Assembly: GCA_963920525.1 (NCBI GenBank)
Contig: OY986440.1
Location: 18,994,068 to 19,058,067, forward strand
Length of the DNA stretch: 64,000 nucleotides
Reading direction: 5' to 3'
From: Dichetophora obliterata
Lineage: Eukaryota; Arthropoda; Insecta; Diptera; Sciomyzidae
In this document: piece by piece, positions 21,478 through 33,184 of the stretch
Layout of the letters: each line of letters opens with the position of its first letter
How positions within the stretch are numbered: position 1 is the stretch's first letter
The notes under the pieces: generated by a model
The model's database searches: none
What the model was told of the DNA's origin: nothing
What the model saw: only the letters and a program-made list of their open reading frames with translations
Made by a program: the position numbers and the translations under genes

Positions 21478-24300
21478 TTACAAATTTCTTACAAATTGTG
21501 TGATATTTCTTTTAAATATATTAGTATTTCTTTCTAATTTTACATTAGTAGGTAGCGCATTATATAGTTTGAGCCCCTTGAAGAAAAGCGATCGCTGCAT
21601 TGCTGTTGTTGTCACCCTTTGCAATCTGAAGTTTTCTGCATTTCTTAAGGCATATGGTTGTACTTCTCCAACATAATTCATTTGTTCGATTAAATATTCT
21701 GGAGCCTTTCCTATCTTCATTTTTTGGATGAAATTAAGCGTGTTTATTTCTAGTCTTTGTTGTATATTAAGCCACTTCAGTGTATCAAGCATTGTTTGAA
21801 TAGGAGTAAATCTGTTGCACTTTAATATTGATCGCATTGCCTTATTTTGAAGTTTCTGTAGTCTTACTAATTGTGTTATTGTGCAGCAAGTATATAAAAT
21901 TGTGGTGCCAAATTCGAAATGTGGTTTTATTATTGTATTGTACATATTTATTGCCGTTATTGTTGATTTTATTATTGTGTTGTGGTTGTAGTGGTTTTAT
22001 TATTGTATTGTACATATTTATTGCCGTTATTGTTGATATTTTATTGCGCACCCGTTTAAAAAATCCGATTTTTTTGCCAATTTTTTTACATATATAATCA
22101 ACGTGTTGTTTAAATTTTAAGTCTTTGTCAATAATGAAACCTAGATATTTTATTTGCTTAACTTTTTCAATTACTTCATTATTTATTTTAAAAATTTCGT
22201 TACTGTTCATGTTTATTTCCATTATTTTTGTTTTACTTTCATTTAGTTTTAATTTGTTAATTTTCAGCCATTTATTTACGTTGTTGATATCGTGTATTAA
22301 ATTATCTTTACATTGATCTTCTGTGTCTCCTTCACCGTAAATTAATGTGTCATCAGCATAAATGATTATTTCGCATTTATTTATAATATTGGGCATATCA
22401 TTTATATATATTATGAACAATAATGCTCCTAATATTGACCCTTGTGGAACCCCAAAATTATTATCGATTTTACACGATTTAACGCCGTTTATTTTTGTTA
22501 TTTGTTTTCGATTTGTCAAATATGATTTAAACCATTTCAGTTCATTTTCTCTAATACCGGACATACAAAGTTTTGAAATTAGTAACTTCCTATCAATAGT
22601 GTGAATGCTCTTTTGAAGTCTAGGAAAATTGCCATTACCTTATTTTTTTATGTCTATATATCCATTTATTTATCACATAAGTAACTGCTGTTTCACATGA
22701 GTATTTCTTTCTGAAACCCGATTGATATTTTGAAAACAAATTATTTTCTTCCATATAATTTTCCAACTGTTCCTTAGCAATCTTTTCTATAATTTTTTCA
22801 CATGTTTTCAAGGTGTTTATTGGACGGAATTCTTCACATTTGTTAGTTTTTGATGTTTTTTCTATTGGTGTTACCATTGAGTACTTCCAATTTTCAGGAA
22901 AGACACCAGTTTCGAAAGACTTATTTATGATGTTGAGCATATTTTTACTGATAGTGTTCCAATTATCTAAAATTATCTTTGTTGAGACTTTATTAAAGTC
23001 CGGTTTGTCTTTTAAGCACTTTATTGTGTTCTTAAGTTCTATTAAAGATATTGCACGAAATTTAAATCTAGAGGATATCTCAGGTATGTTATTTTATATT
23101 GCACTTTTTCTATTGTATCACTAATTGCTTTTATACTGTTGACAAAATAGTTATTAAATTGGGTGGCGATATGATAATTATCCTTATACTCTATATCATT
23201 AAATATCACACTTTTTAATCACATTGTTGCTCTTTTTTAATACTAAGTCTTTTATTTCTTTCCACATTTGTTTCTGATCTTTGGCATTATTTATTTTATT
23301 ATTAACATAATTGTTTTTTTCGATTTCAATATTGGTTTTATATATATTTCTTACTGCTTTATAATCATTCCATGCATTTTCTGTGTTTTCTGTTTTAGCA
23401 TTTTGGTATTTAATAATTTTTTCTCTTTTCATTATTTTTAAGTTTTCTTTGAACCATTTGTTTATATCATTTCTTGTATTAACCATTTTTTTGCTTGAAA
23501 ATTTCCTGATAGTGTTTTCAAGGCAATTGTCAATTAGTTCCACGCTACTATTTACATTATCATTTTCATTATATATTATCATTGCACTTAGTTCTTTATT
23601 GAAAACGTCTTTATTATATGTACATTTTTCAATTTCTTTTTTATTTGTGTGGTTTTGAGATTTATTCATAAACTTGATTTTTATATCGATTGCTTCATGA
23701 TCTGCTATTTTATTTGCACTGTTGTTTTTTGTAGATATGTTGCCATTATTTGTTATCACATAATCTATTATCGTTCTCGAGTTTTTTGCGATTCTGGTAT
23801 ATTCGTTTACTATTTGTTTCAATCCATTATCATGTAAAATACTTTCTATTCTGATTTTATATGTTTGTTCTTTGCTCCAGTCTATGTTAAAATCACCAGC
23901 TATTATTATGTCATAATTTGCTTCAGATATATCTTCTACTATTTGTTCAAAAACTTCACAAAATTCTGCTTCACTACTACTAGGTGATCTATACACCGCC
24001 ATTATTATAAATTGGGTTTTTCACGTTTAACCATATATGCGCTTATCCAGAATTTCGAATCATAAATCTTTTCACCAATTTTTGTAACGTTCCATAGTTT
24101 TTTTAAAATAAATAATAATTCCTCCGGTCCTGTTTGAGTTTGAGTTTTTATTATAGTGATCATATTCTTGCAGTTGTATTTCTCGTTCATCTATATCTTT
24201 TGTTATATGAGTCTCTGTAAGAATTATGAAGTCTGGGGTTTGTTCGTCAGCTATTATTTCCAACTGATTGATTAATCCACATACATTTGTGTATATACCA
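21478..24300 (-). pseudogene. Non-LTR ORF2: endonuclease plus reverse transcriptase, frameshifted
   Basis: The endonuclease part shows FIILTETH (about 24,220), the GDFN motif in IIIAGDFNIDW (about 23,900), the DYV motif and ADHEAI (about 23,695). These are the residues of the exonuclease-endonuclease-phosphatase fold that nicks target DNA. The reverse transcriptase part shows FLDFKRAF (motif A, about 22,625), GVPQGSILGALLF (about 22,455) and the catalytic YADD (about 22,360), then a C-terminal region ending at 21,478. YADD is less common than FADD in this group. Frame breaks lie near 24,075 and 24,003 (compensating), 23,217, 22,635, in motif A near 22,610, and at a 70-bp duplication at 21,921-22,037. 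In life it would copy its RNA into nicked DNA; this copy cannot. Confidence 0.9.
21921..22037 (-). repeat. 70-bp-offset tandem duplication inside ORF2
   Basis: A 47-bp stretch beginning GTGGTTTTATTATTGTATTG is present at 21,921-21,967 and again, identically, at 21,991-22,037. The 70-bp offset is not a multiple of three, so it shifts the reverse transcriptase frame and explains why the reading continues in another frame from 21,945. Confidence 0.9.
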
Positions 24301-24317
24301 TATATCTCCTGTAATTG

Positions 24318-24831
24318 TTAAACTATTAAACCTAGTCTTTTCTTTTTTATACTGAGATTATTTAGATAAACGGGGCATTCTTTATTCGATGAGACATGAT
24401 TTTCATCAAGTCCCATATTTAGTCTTTTATTTGTTTTTATGCAGTTAACACATTTATTAATTATCGCCTCTGTGCATTCTTTGGATTTGTGGTTTCCGTG
24501 GCATCTATAGCATGTTTCTTTATTTTTACATTCACCCGCCTTGTGATTATATCCTTGGCATTTAAAACATTGAATTATATCGGTCCCATCAAATATGTAT
24601 TCTACATTTTTCCCATCCAATGTTTAATTTTTGTGCTGTCTTAATCTTTGAGTATGGTTCTTTATCTACTTTAATTTAAACATTATAAATTATTTTACTA
24701 TTTCTTTTAAATTCATAAGATTTCACTATTTTCATTTCATTTTCTTGCAATTGTTGATTTTGTTTCTTTATTTTGTCTATTAATTCACTTTCTGTATATT
24801 TAAATGACATATCTGTTATTATTACCGACAT
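24318..24831 (-). pseudogene. Non-LTR ORF1 (gag-like, zinc knuckles), truncated
   Basis: The C-terminal half carries three Cys/His knuckles: CFKCQGYNHKAGEC, CYRCHGNHKSKEC and a third beginning CVNC, a layout typical of the nucleic-acid-binding ORF1 of I/jockey-type elements. The part before it (MSVIITDMSFKYTESELIDK onward, from 24,831) reads in another frame, contains a stop at 24,676-24,678 and joins the knuckles through a frameshift near 24,600. Upstream of 24,838 homology to such proteins is lost, which marks the 5' truncation. The protein would coat the element RNA. Confidence 0.85.
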
Positions 24832-24838
24832 AAGCTTT

Positions 24839-26769
24839 GATAATTAGTATGTACTCTGAGTCTCAAATTTTAAATATTTGTAAAAAAGCACGCCATATAA
24901 AAGTGACGTCATAAAAATAATACAACATTGAAAACTTCGAATTTACTTAAATACAGCAGTGTTTTAACTTCGGCACATTCGAAGATAATTCCTTACCAGT
25001 TATTGAATACTATAACCCCTTGGCGCCCTTCTTTATGAATATCTCTGAAGTCTTTTTAACAAAAATTTAGAAAAGTACCCTTAACGCAGTCGAAGGGAGT
25101 TGACATATTCAATGAGAATGTTTCTTAGAATATTTCACTATATGTAAGTTTTTTTTTAAACAATAAAATTGTCGGTTTTTAATTAATTTATGTAATCAAA
25201 TATTCACCATAAATCATCGGAAGAATTTTTATTGATGAGTTTAATGGTTTTTAAGGCTACGATTTTTATTTTGATAACACAGTCCAACAACCAAAATAAT
25301 TACAGCGGATATAAAAAAATTATACATGCAACGTTTTGAAAGTTTTGATCGTCTGATTTTTAATATTGGTTTTAAGTGTACTCTTATAGTAGCCTGTTGT
25401 TAACATAACGGGTAAGAAATTTTCCAAGCTAGATTTTCATAAAATATCTTAACCCTGTGCAATTAAAAAAACACTTGGCTCACAAACTTGACCATGCAAA
25501 CTTTCAACGAAATCGATCGGTAGCAAACAAAGTTACAGCATATTGAAAGTAAAAAATTGCATTTCTTAATTGTGAATTTAACTTTTTGCCTACATAAAAA
25601 GTAAAATGACAGTGGCTGTAGTGAAATTTTATGAGGTATATTTTTGGAACGTATTTTTGTCAGTATCAGTATTAACCCTGTAAAGCTAACCTTTGTTGAA
25701 TCGACAAACACCGCCCACTTTCTCTAATTTTTATGTACAACTAGCACGCCACGGACGTTTTTTATCAATCTTCTTAAGCTCGTGTTCATATTACGTGTTT
25801 TTGTCACGATTGCCAGATTGACAGATAAGTTTAGAGATTTGACACTCTTAAATATTTTTATTTTCGTTCATGGTAATAGTGAAAGTTGGTTTTCGCGTTC
25901 ACTTAATGTCAAAATTAGTATAAAATAGAGAACACAAAGAGTAAAAAAATCAAGCTAAAGGCAAGAGATACAACCATAGTAGAATTACCTAGTTAGTGTT
26001 GGCAGTTTTTATGGGAAACATATGCTGTCAAAAAATTTACTCAAAAAGAGAGCGCTTTCAATCGGCCATTGTTAATAAGTTAAAACATAACCAGTATCCG
26101 CAGGCATCAATCCACCTCTGGCAAGGAGCCTTCTTTGGAGGCACTGAATAGAATTTAACATCACGAACTGAAAAGCTTTTCGCACAAATTACACACGATT
26201 TTTTTTACAACTTTCATGATTTTAAATTTTTATTAGTTTATTTAAACGCAAACAAACAAAACGCAATTCAAACAAAAATTCTTATTTGATTTTTATGATT
26301 TTAGTTTTCGACGCTTGCTTTCTTTTTCGCTTTCTTTCACTAGCCTTGTTTTTGACAGGCTATGTTTTCCTTTTGAAGAGAAAATAAGCAGCTGTCAACA
26401 CTACCTGGATAATTCTGCCATGGACACAATGTGCCCGGCGACGTTCTGTAAAATTTTTCTTAAATGCCTTCTTTATGGGGTCCAGACACAGGCAAACATT
26501 TTATGAAACATGGCCGGTTGCATGCAAAAACTTTTGATTTTATGGAGACAAACATTCAGGTTGGCATTCATGTGGAGCAGTTTGGTGTGTGTCAGTTTGC
26601 TTACTCTCTATGAGCCTGTCTACACTAGCCTCACTTCACCGACCCAATTTGACGTCTACGGATGCGAGGGGAACTGGGATGGTAGTATGTTGCGTGAGAC
26701 AAAAATTTTGAAATTTAGGGACTCTGCACGGATAGAAAAATATACTCATATTCAGTAGGATTTAAGAAA
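24839..26769. other. No gene; possible TIR element at about 25,983-26,420
   Basis: AT-rich with short unrecognised frames. The text GAATTACCTAGTTAGTGTTG near 25,983 and, inverted, CAACACTACCTGGATAATTC near 26,397 could be ends of an element of about 440 bp. The match is imperfect and no target duplication is clear. Confidence 0.35.
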
Positions 26770-27005
26770 ATCGCAGCCACAGATAGCGCTCAGCGAATAT
26801 AAGCTTAAATCAAGTAAACTATTTTCTGAAGTATCAAAATTAATATTCCAGTCAAAATTTACTTAAATCAAACGGATATTTGCTGAAATTCGAAATTTTC
26901 TCAATTTCAAGCTTATATTTCCTGCAATATCAAAACTAATATTCCATTAAAAAATTACTTAAATCAAGCCGCAATATGCTTGGTATTCAGGGTAAATTTT
27001 TCAGC
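26770..27005 (+). repeat. Diverged tandem repeat of about 115 bp
   Basis: Two adjoining units each contain ATAAGCTTAAATC or CAAGCTTATATTTC, then TATCAAAATTAATATTCCA and ACTTAAATCAA. They differ at many positions, which suggests an old duplication. Non-coding. Confidence 0.6.
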
Positions 27006-27127
27006 TGAAATATAGCGTAATTTTGAAGTGGCTGAGAAAGAAGCGCAAGTCTTGATTAATTACATTTACAAATTTAGCTAATAGATTTCTACGTTTAATT
27101 AACATTAAATTAAATTGAAATGAAAAA

Positions 27128-27205
27128 TTACCATTTATCCGGAGACTTGAACCTCGGCCGCGTGAGTGTAAGTGCATGGGCTTCGACCATCGCAGTTGCT
27201 AACTT
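27128..27205 (-). other. tRNA-like sequence (pseudogene or SINE head)
   Basis: The minus strand reads TAGCAACTGCGATGGTC (weak A box) and CCGAGGTTCAAGTCTCCGG, a good B box with a T-arm-like inverted pair. No full cloverleaf can be drawn by eye, so I do not call a functional tRNA gene. Confidence 0.45.
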
Positions 27206-27255
27206 TTAATCGCTTAATTTGCTTCATTAGGAATAAACGTACGAGCACAGAGTAA

Positions 27256-27694
27256 AGGCCAAACCAAAATAGACGAAACGAGACGAAAGCATTTTGACGA
27301 ACGTCTGCACTCGTTACGGATGTTTACGGATTTTACCCAAAATGAAACGATTTGCTCAACTCGTCTGAAACAGCTGATCAGTAGGCAACCGAGTATTATT
27401 TATTTATTTATATTGTGCATTTTGTAATTTTTAATAAAGATTTGTGAAAATGAGTGAAATAATGGCGAAGTTGAAACAAATTGATGAAAATAAAAACGCA
27501 CTCTGAACAGCTGTTGTTGACGAGTTGGTACGCTAGCAGTTCGGTTCTTACGGATTAATACGTCTTGTCAAACTGTTTCATTTAGTTTCGTTCAGTTACG
27601 TTTGCTCATTTTGGGTAACAACATTAATATGTATTTAACCGAACACTTACGTTTTTACTCGTTACGGAGCAAAAAGTCTATTTTGGTTGGGACT
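27256..27694. mobile_element. Harbinger-like MITE, TSD TAA
   Basis: The left end AGGCCAAACCAAAATAGAC and inverted right end AGTCCCAACCAAAATAGAC bracket 439 bp, with TAA on both sides (27253-27255 and 27695-27697). It shares most of its interior with the element at 9041-9440 in the opposite orientation, including ACGTCTGCACTCGTTACGGA and AACAGCTGATCAG. Non-coding. Confidence 0.85.
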
Positions 27695-27811
27695 TAAGAA
27701 AATTAACGCGTTCGCTTTGCTATTATAAGAAATAAATGCTAAAAAATAGAACGAAATCACTAAAAAAACACAAGAAACTAACAAAACTAAAAGCAATTAA
27801 AAAAAAAAATT

Positions 27812-27905
27812 ATGTATCTGCTGGGATTTGAACCCACTGCTCAAGATTATTAACAACATTAAGAAAATAATTTCTCAAGACTAAGCATATAAATACTAGA
27901 AAATT
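27812..27905 (-). other. tRNA-like sequence with strong B box
   Basis: The minus strand contains GTGGGTTCAAATCCCAGCAG, a T-arm with perfect 5-bp inverted flanks, preceded about 60 bases upstream by TGCTTAGTCTTGAGA, a weak A box. The long AT-rich middle does not give a normal anticodon arm. It is a tRNA-derived relic or an unusual SINE head rather than a proven tRNA gene. Confidence 0.4.
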
Positions 27906-28442
27906 TTTTTGATAACTGATTTGAACTCAAATTTTTGATTTCTACTAAAGTTGGGTGAAATTCTACTTGTTGCTAGTAGAATTCAGTTGAGCTTTTTTTC
28001 TTCTTAATAAAAGTAAATTATTTCTATCCGTGTGATTTGACATTTGTAATTTGTGTTGTTTTTTATTGTTATTTGCGTCATTTCTTTGGTTTTCATTGTT
28101 TCTTTGTTAGATTTATTTCAATAAACGCTATGATATTCCACAAAAATTTACAGCTACCTCACATCAAAATGAGTCGGCTTTGTGAGGCCAGTGTAGACCA
28201 GCGCTATTTGTCAATGTTTATTATGAAATAATTCGCAAATTTTATAAGTAGCATATTGTTATTAATAAAATTTGTTGCAGTGAATAAAAAAAAAATCCTT
28301 GCTGTATGTGAACTAGTTCAGAAACATGTTAAATAAGTGTGTGGCAAGAACAAAATACTGCACACGCACATGTTTGGATATATGTTCGCTTGTGTATGAG
28401 CCGCTTTATGGAGGTGAATTTGGTGAAAATGACGCAACGACA

Positions 28443-29624
28443 TAGGCTGTGTCTCAAAAGGAAACTTTTCAGTCGGATGATCAATTTTCGACAGTTGGTA
28501 GAGCAATTTTTGGCATGTGTGAGGTGAATATAATTGTCAAAATTTGTGCTAGACCCAGGGGCTACTACAAATTTTGACAATCGAAAGCGAATTTTCGACA
28601 CACTCAAAAATAAAGAAAAAAAAACAACACATCAATTTCCGCGACGTATTATTTCCACAACTTATTTAGTAAGCTTGTAATATTGTAAACCTAAAAAATT
28701 AAAAGAATAATAAAAATAAAAAAATTAAGTGCTTGAGTTTGTGTTTGCGTATGTGTGGGCTAACGATCTCCCGGTACATCAGCAAGTCCAGCAAAGTTAA
28801 ATTGGCTTTCTATGCTGGCGAACGTCCTCCAAGTGCCACCACCAGCAGCACAAGCAAGTGCAGCGCAAATTTCTTGCTAGCCAACATCCTCCAAGTGCCA
28901 TCACCAGCAGCACAAGCTAATGAAGCGCAAATCCTCCGCTTTCAATTTATTTAATTCACGCCGGAGTATAATGGCAGAAATTTGCCTCTGCGTTTGAGAC
29001 ATGCTGAAATGGTGCTTCTGAAATATTGGAGAGTTGAGCACTCAATTGAATTGTGCTGCACTTGCTGGTGCTGCTCGTGGCGACTCTCTGAGAACGTTGG
29101 CAAGCAAAAGAATCAGAAAGTTTGCGCTCCACTTGCTTGTGCTGCTGGTGATGGCACTTGGAGGATGTTGGCTAGCAACAAATTTTGCACTGCATTTGCT
29201 GGTGGTGGCACTTGGAGGACGTTCGCCAGCAAAGAAAGTCAATTTAACTTTGCTGCACTTGCTGATGCTCCGGAAAATCGTTGGCCCACGCACACACAAA
29301 CTCAAGCACTTTCGTTTTATTTTTATTATTTTGCTATTTTTTAAGTTTTTTAAGTTTACAATATTGCAAGTTTAAGAAATATGTTGCAAGTACAAGCACT
29401 CGAGGTAAATATGTTGCAAATTGAATAAAATGCAAATTAAATAAAATATTTGCGCTAAAACACGACCGAAATGTGAAACGTCAAAATTTGTAATTGTCAA
29501 AATTTCATCGTCCATTTGACACAGCAAAAAAGACAAATTTATTCCAACACACACAAATTTTATTCAACCTGATATTTTCTATCCTACCACGACTGAAAAG
29601 CTTCCTTTTGACACACAGCCATAG
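28443..29624. mobile_element. Foldback-type element with minisatellite in its arms
   Basis: The left edge TAGGCTGTGTCTCAAAAGGA recurs inverted at the right edge (about 29,596-29,622, with small differences). Inside, 28,700-28,940 and the reverse complement of 29,040-29,340 match closely: GTGCTTGAGTTTGTGT, GCTGGCGAACGTCCTCCAAG and CCACCACCAGCA. Each arm repeats a unit of about 63 bp (GTCCTCCAAGTGCCACCACC through GCAGCGCAAATTT), twice on the left and about three times on the right. Open frames here (for example 28982-29344) are products of the GC-richer repeat and exist on both strands, so I do not call them genes. A second small hairpin, TGTCAAAATTTG...CAAATTTTGACA, lies at 28,534-28,582. Confidence 0.7.
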
Positions 29625-29804
29625 CAACTCTTTGGTTGCTGTCTTCGGTATCGCATTATTTCTAATTTGACAAGCGACAACAGTGCAAATATAAGGGTTT
29701 GCTTATGAGTGAATTAAACAATCTTCCATTATTATTTTTCCAGATTGTTGAATCTTCATGTCAAGTCGTAATGGTGAGTAATCATTAATGTTTTTCGGTC
29801 ATAA

Positions 29805-30267
29805 AGGCCGCTTGCCATTATCCTAGTGTGTGTTTCGAGATAGAAAGTATAATAGAATTTCATCATACTGTCATTGTAATTTTTGTATGAAGAAATCCAT
29901 TTTCCCTTTTAGACTATCTCACAGAGTCACACCACACTTTTATACTTTACACTATGCTAAAACTTGAAAATAAAAGTCTCTCAAAAGTCCAACAAGTTGA
30001 AAAACCGCTTCCTCTTTCCATTCCATCTGAAAATACATTGCGAGTTTAAAATTTTCCCATTTAATAAATTCCAAGTAATTTTATGGTGGTGGGATAGAAT
30101 GTGTAATAAAATTAGAAACGAACCTTAAAAATAATATTTAATACGACATGCCAAAAAAATCAAAATAAATTCGAACACATTTTGTTTTCCGTTATTTACA
30201 TCATCTCAAATTCTATCACACATAAAAATTTTGACATGTAACACAGTAGGATAATGTAAAGCAGCCT
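29805..30267. mobile_element. Harbinger-like MITE, TSD TAA
   Basis: The left end AGGCCGCTTGCCATTATCCT and inverted right end AGGCTGCTTTACATTATCCT bracket 463 bp with TAA on both sides (29802-29804 and 30268-30270). The inverted similarity extends inward through GTGTG and ATAGAATTT blocks. Non-coding. Confidence 0.8.
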
Positions 30268-31460
30268 TAACAGAGGCTACCACATCCCATCAAATAAGCA
30301 ACCGTGGTTTCTTTTCTCTTTTGCTCTACTTCACTGTCATCGATGCGATTTTTATTGCGTGTGCTACACTGTCGTGATGATTTTGCTAAGCTTTGCGTTC
30401 GCTGGCTTAATTGAGATTGTCTCGGTTGAAGAAAAATTTTTTTAATATAAAAGTAAAACATTGTTGCATTAATATAGAGCACTTGTTATGTTCTCCAAAT
30501 TAAGAATACAAAATTTAAAAAATCTATGTGAAATATACACTTTAATATTTTTCAATAAAAAAATTTTATAATGCTTGCTGCAATTAAAATTACGAGTAAT
30601 GGATGGAGCACGAATTGGTCTGTTGCTGTTCGCCTGGGTTGTGATTTGATTATAACTTGATAGGAGGAACGTGCATAAAATTAACTGTTTTCTCAATGGA
30701 GTGCGAAAATATCAATTTCTTATATTAATTTATATATTTCATAAATATTTCTGAGAAAGGGCGGTGAGTTCCATTGAAACAGACGGACGGATCCCAAGGC
30801 TGTAGCTAATGGAAAATAGAAAAAAGAAATGTGCTCAACTTAATTTAAGATCCTTGTTAACTTAAACATGCAACTTATCCCCAACGCAGCTTTATATTCC
30901 TAGAAACCATCTTCACTGAAAAGCCTTATAAACGCAATGAAAAAAGCTGCTGCCACGAAACCGGACAGCTTCATAGATCAAATCTATAAATTTTGTTGTG
31001 GTTAAAATAGAAGAGCTACACTACTCTGTGGAAGTCTTATGCCTGGAAGTCTTCTCTGTTGATAACATTTAAGCAAAAGATATTAATTAAAATTTATTTC
31101 GTATAGTTTTTATAAATTTTGTTCTTAAGTGTTGGCATTGTTTTACTTTTTCTGGCTCGGACCCGACATTTTTTTTTATTAAATATATTTGTGCCTCCTT
31201 ATACCAGGCAAGCAAAAAAATTGTTGCAAAACTTAGTGCAAATTTTCAAGTATGTGGATCCTAAATTCTCCTTTTACATTATAAAACTTGCCATAAAGGT
31301 GGTCTTTTAAAACTTGTCCAACTAGCACTGCAGTGTAGTTTCACTTTTTAAAAATGGATATTTTTAATAATATAATATGATGCATTATGACAAAATTAGT
31401 GGATTTAGTAAAAATAAAAGTAATTTTTATATATGTTATATGGGCCAATATTTATGATAA
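30268..31460. other. No gene recognised
   Basis: AT-rich, with short unrecognised frames (30267-30482 minus, 30469-30696 minus, 31119-31310 plus). No RNA gene or transposon end was found. Confidence 0.45.
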
Positions 31461-31761
31461 TTTTATGAATTTTTTGGAGGTTTTTTGGCCAGTGCTTTTT
31501 AAACTGCAATCAAACAAATGATTCAATTTTGTTCCCAACGTTTCATCGCTTTTTTGGCGACTTCCTCAGGGGATTTTTTAATTGCTTTAAAAACACAAAA
31601 TTTAAACAACAATTGTTTAAATTTTGTGTTTTTAAAGCAATTAAAAAATCCCCTGAGGAAGTCGCCAAAAAAGCGATGAAACGTTGGGAACAAAATTGAA
31701 TCATTTGTTTGATTGCAGTTTAAAAAGCACTGGCCAAAAAACCTCCAAAAAATTCATAAAA
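31461..31761. repeat. Perfect palindrome, 149-bp arms, 3-nt spacer
   Basis: 31,461-31,609 and 31,613-31,761 are exact reverse complements by my base-by-base comparison, separated only by CAA. Each arm contains CCCCTGAGGAAGTCGCC followed by GCGATGAAACGTTGGGA, which resembles a hammerhead ribozyme core (CTGAGGA ... GAAA with TCCC/GGGA as helix I). An extra A before helix II and a nearly absent helix III weaken that reading. No target duplication was seen. It could be a head-to-head pair of repeat ends or a very young foldback insertion. Confidence 0.95.
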
Positions 31762-33184
31762 AGTAATTTTTGCTAGAAATCGCGGATATTTTCGCATTTA
31801 CTTACCATATTTTTGGTAAAATCAATAACTTCGTAAATATATTATTTTTCTTTAAATCACTGCTATTTCCATTATCACCTACCATTTTATTAAAACGACG
31901 CCTAACTTTTTTCTAACATCAACAAGTCTCAATTAATTTTTCTTGTATTTTACACCTTTCATCCAATAATTTAAATTAGATAAACTTTTCATAATAAAAT
32001 AGTTCAGAATCAATTTTTTAGTAGAAAAATAATTTTAAATCTAGTATAGACGAGTTCTTGAAAACCACTGGTCTGATTGCTTTGAAATTTTCAGGCTTCT
32101 CATATCAATTTTTTCTATGTAATAAAAATATTTTAAAACGCTACAAACAACCGGACAACCCCCCTTAAGAATTACAGTAATATTACAATCGACATACATT
32201 TTTTTAAACAAATAATTTGAGAACACCTTTTGTATGATCATTGGAATTTTTGGTATTTGGATCTAGGACTTATCCTTCGTATTCCTTAAAGTACAGAACG
32301 GATTTTAATTGTTCATGTTTTTTTTCGAATAAGTAAACATTGTTCTTAGAACTACATCCACATATAAAAAAATGGATATTTGAATATACTTGAAAAGATA
32401 ATTTTTTGAAAACTTTCACGAATTTTACGTCCCTTTAGCTGAAGGGTTGCTTTTTTGCAGCATTAGATTAAGGGGCTCACATTTTGAAAAAAGAAATCCA
32501 TCGCTTAAGTAAAATTATTTCAAAGTTTTTGTCTTTGCTGTTGATAGGTTTTTCTTTAAATTTATGGTTCAAGTGTTGGGGACACTTCAAATATGGTCCC
32601 CCTTGCCTTTCATAAAAAACATCACTGCAAAATATTTATATTTATTTAAATAAATATATGTTAACAAATATTTAAACTTTTTGTTTTAGTTAACTCTCAA
32701 ATGTCGGTTATAATCTTTTGACATCAGAAAAACATCTAAAATGCGATAACTTCGTTAAAAATGAAAATATTACCTTTGAGAATCTTTTAACACTGCTTTT
32801 CCTTCTTTTCTAAAAAAAACAGGTGAGTTGCTACTTGCATTTTTCCAGAAATACGTTATAAATTAGCACGATATACGTTACCAGGAATACGTTATAAATT
32901 AGCAAGACAGCCGAAAGTAAATTAAAGTTTTTTATCTACTATATTTATTAATTTTTTCTTTGCAGTAACTACATACAGTACTATTAATTTCATTGAAGAA
33001 GTAAAACACCACCAGCTCACATTCCAACCAGACCTGCCCTAACAATTCTGTTGTTCTGTAGGAGTAAGCACGAGTCAAGCTGGAGTAGTAACCGCTAGAA
33101 AATTGATACATCCGTGAAGTTTGATTCAAATACTGTCAGCGTGACAGTTTGATCACAACGGTTTTCTCTCCTCCTTGTTCCTAA
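31762..33184. promoter_or_regulatory. Upstream region of MED26, including dispersed repeat B copy 2
   Basis: 32,208-32,445 is the second copy of repeat B (see 6280-6520). The last 120 bases before the MED26 start contain GTCAGCGTGACAG, a short inverted repeat, and a pyrimidine-rich TTTTCTCTCCTCCTTGTTCC leader. The 5' UTR and promoter should lie here, but no TATA box or initiator can be pinned down from sequence alone. Confidence 0.4.

Larger units (their letters stand above)
21362..24838 (-). mobile_element. 5'-truncated non-LTR retrotransposon, inactive
   Basis: On the minus strand, the order is a partial gag-like ORF1 with zinc knuckles, an apurinic-type endonuclease, a reverse transcriptase and a short 3' region. 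A run of ten T at 21378-21387 would be an A-run near the 3' end. The octamer TAAGCTTT occurs at 21354-21361 and 24831-24838 and could be a target-site duplication, but it would place the A-run inside the element, so this is tentative. Multiple frameshifts and stops make it dead. The protein order fits jockey-superfamily-like elements; the clade is not resolved. Confidence 0.85.

Noticed and set aside
28982..29375. Overlapping frames of 113-120 codons on both strands
   Set aside because: They arise from the GC-richer minisatellite in the foldback arms and mirror each other on opposite strands.
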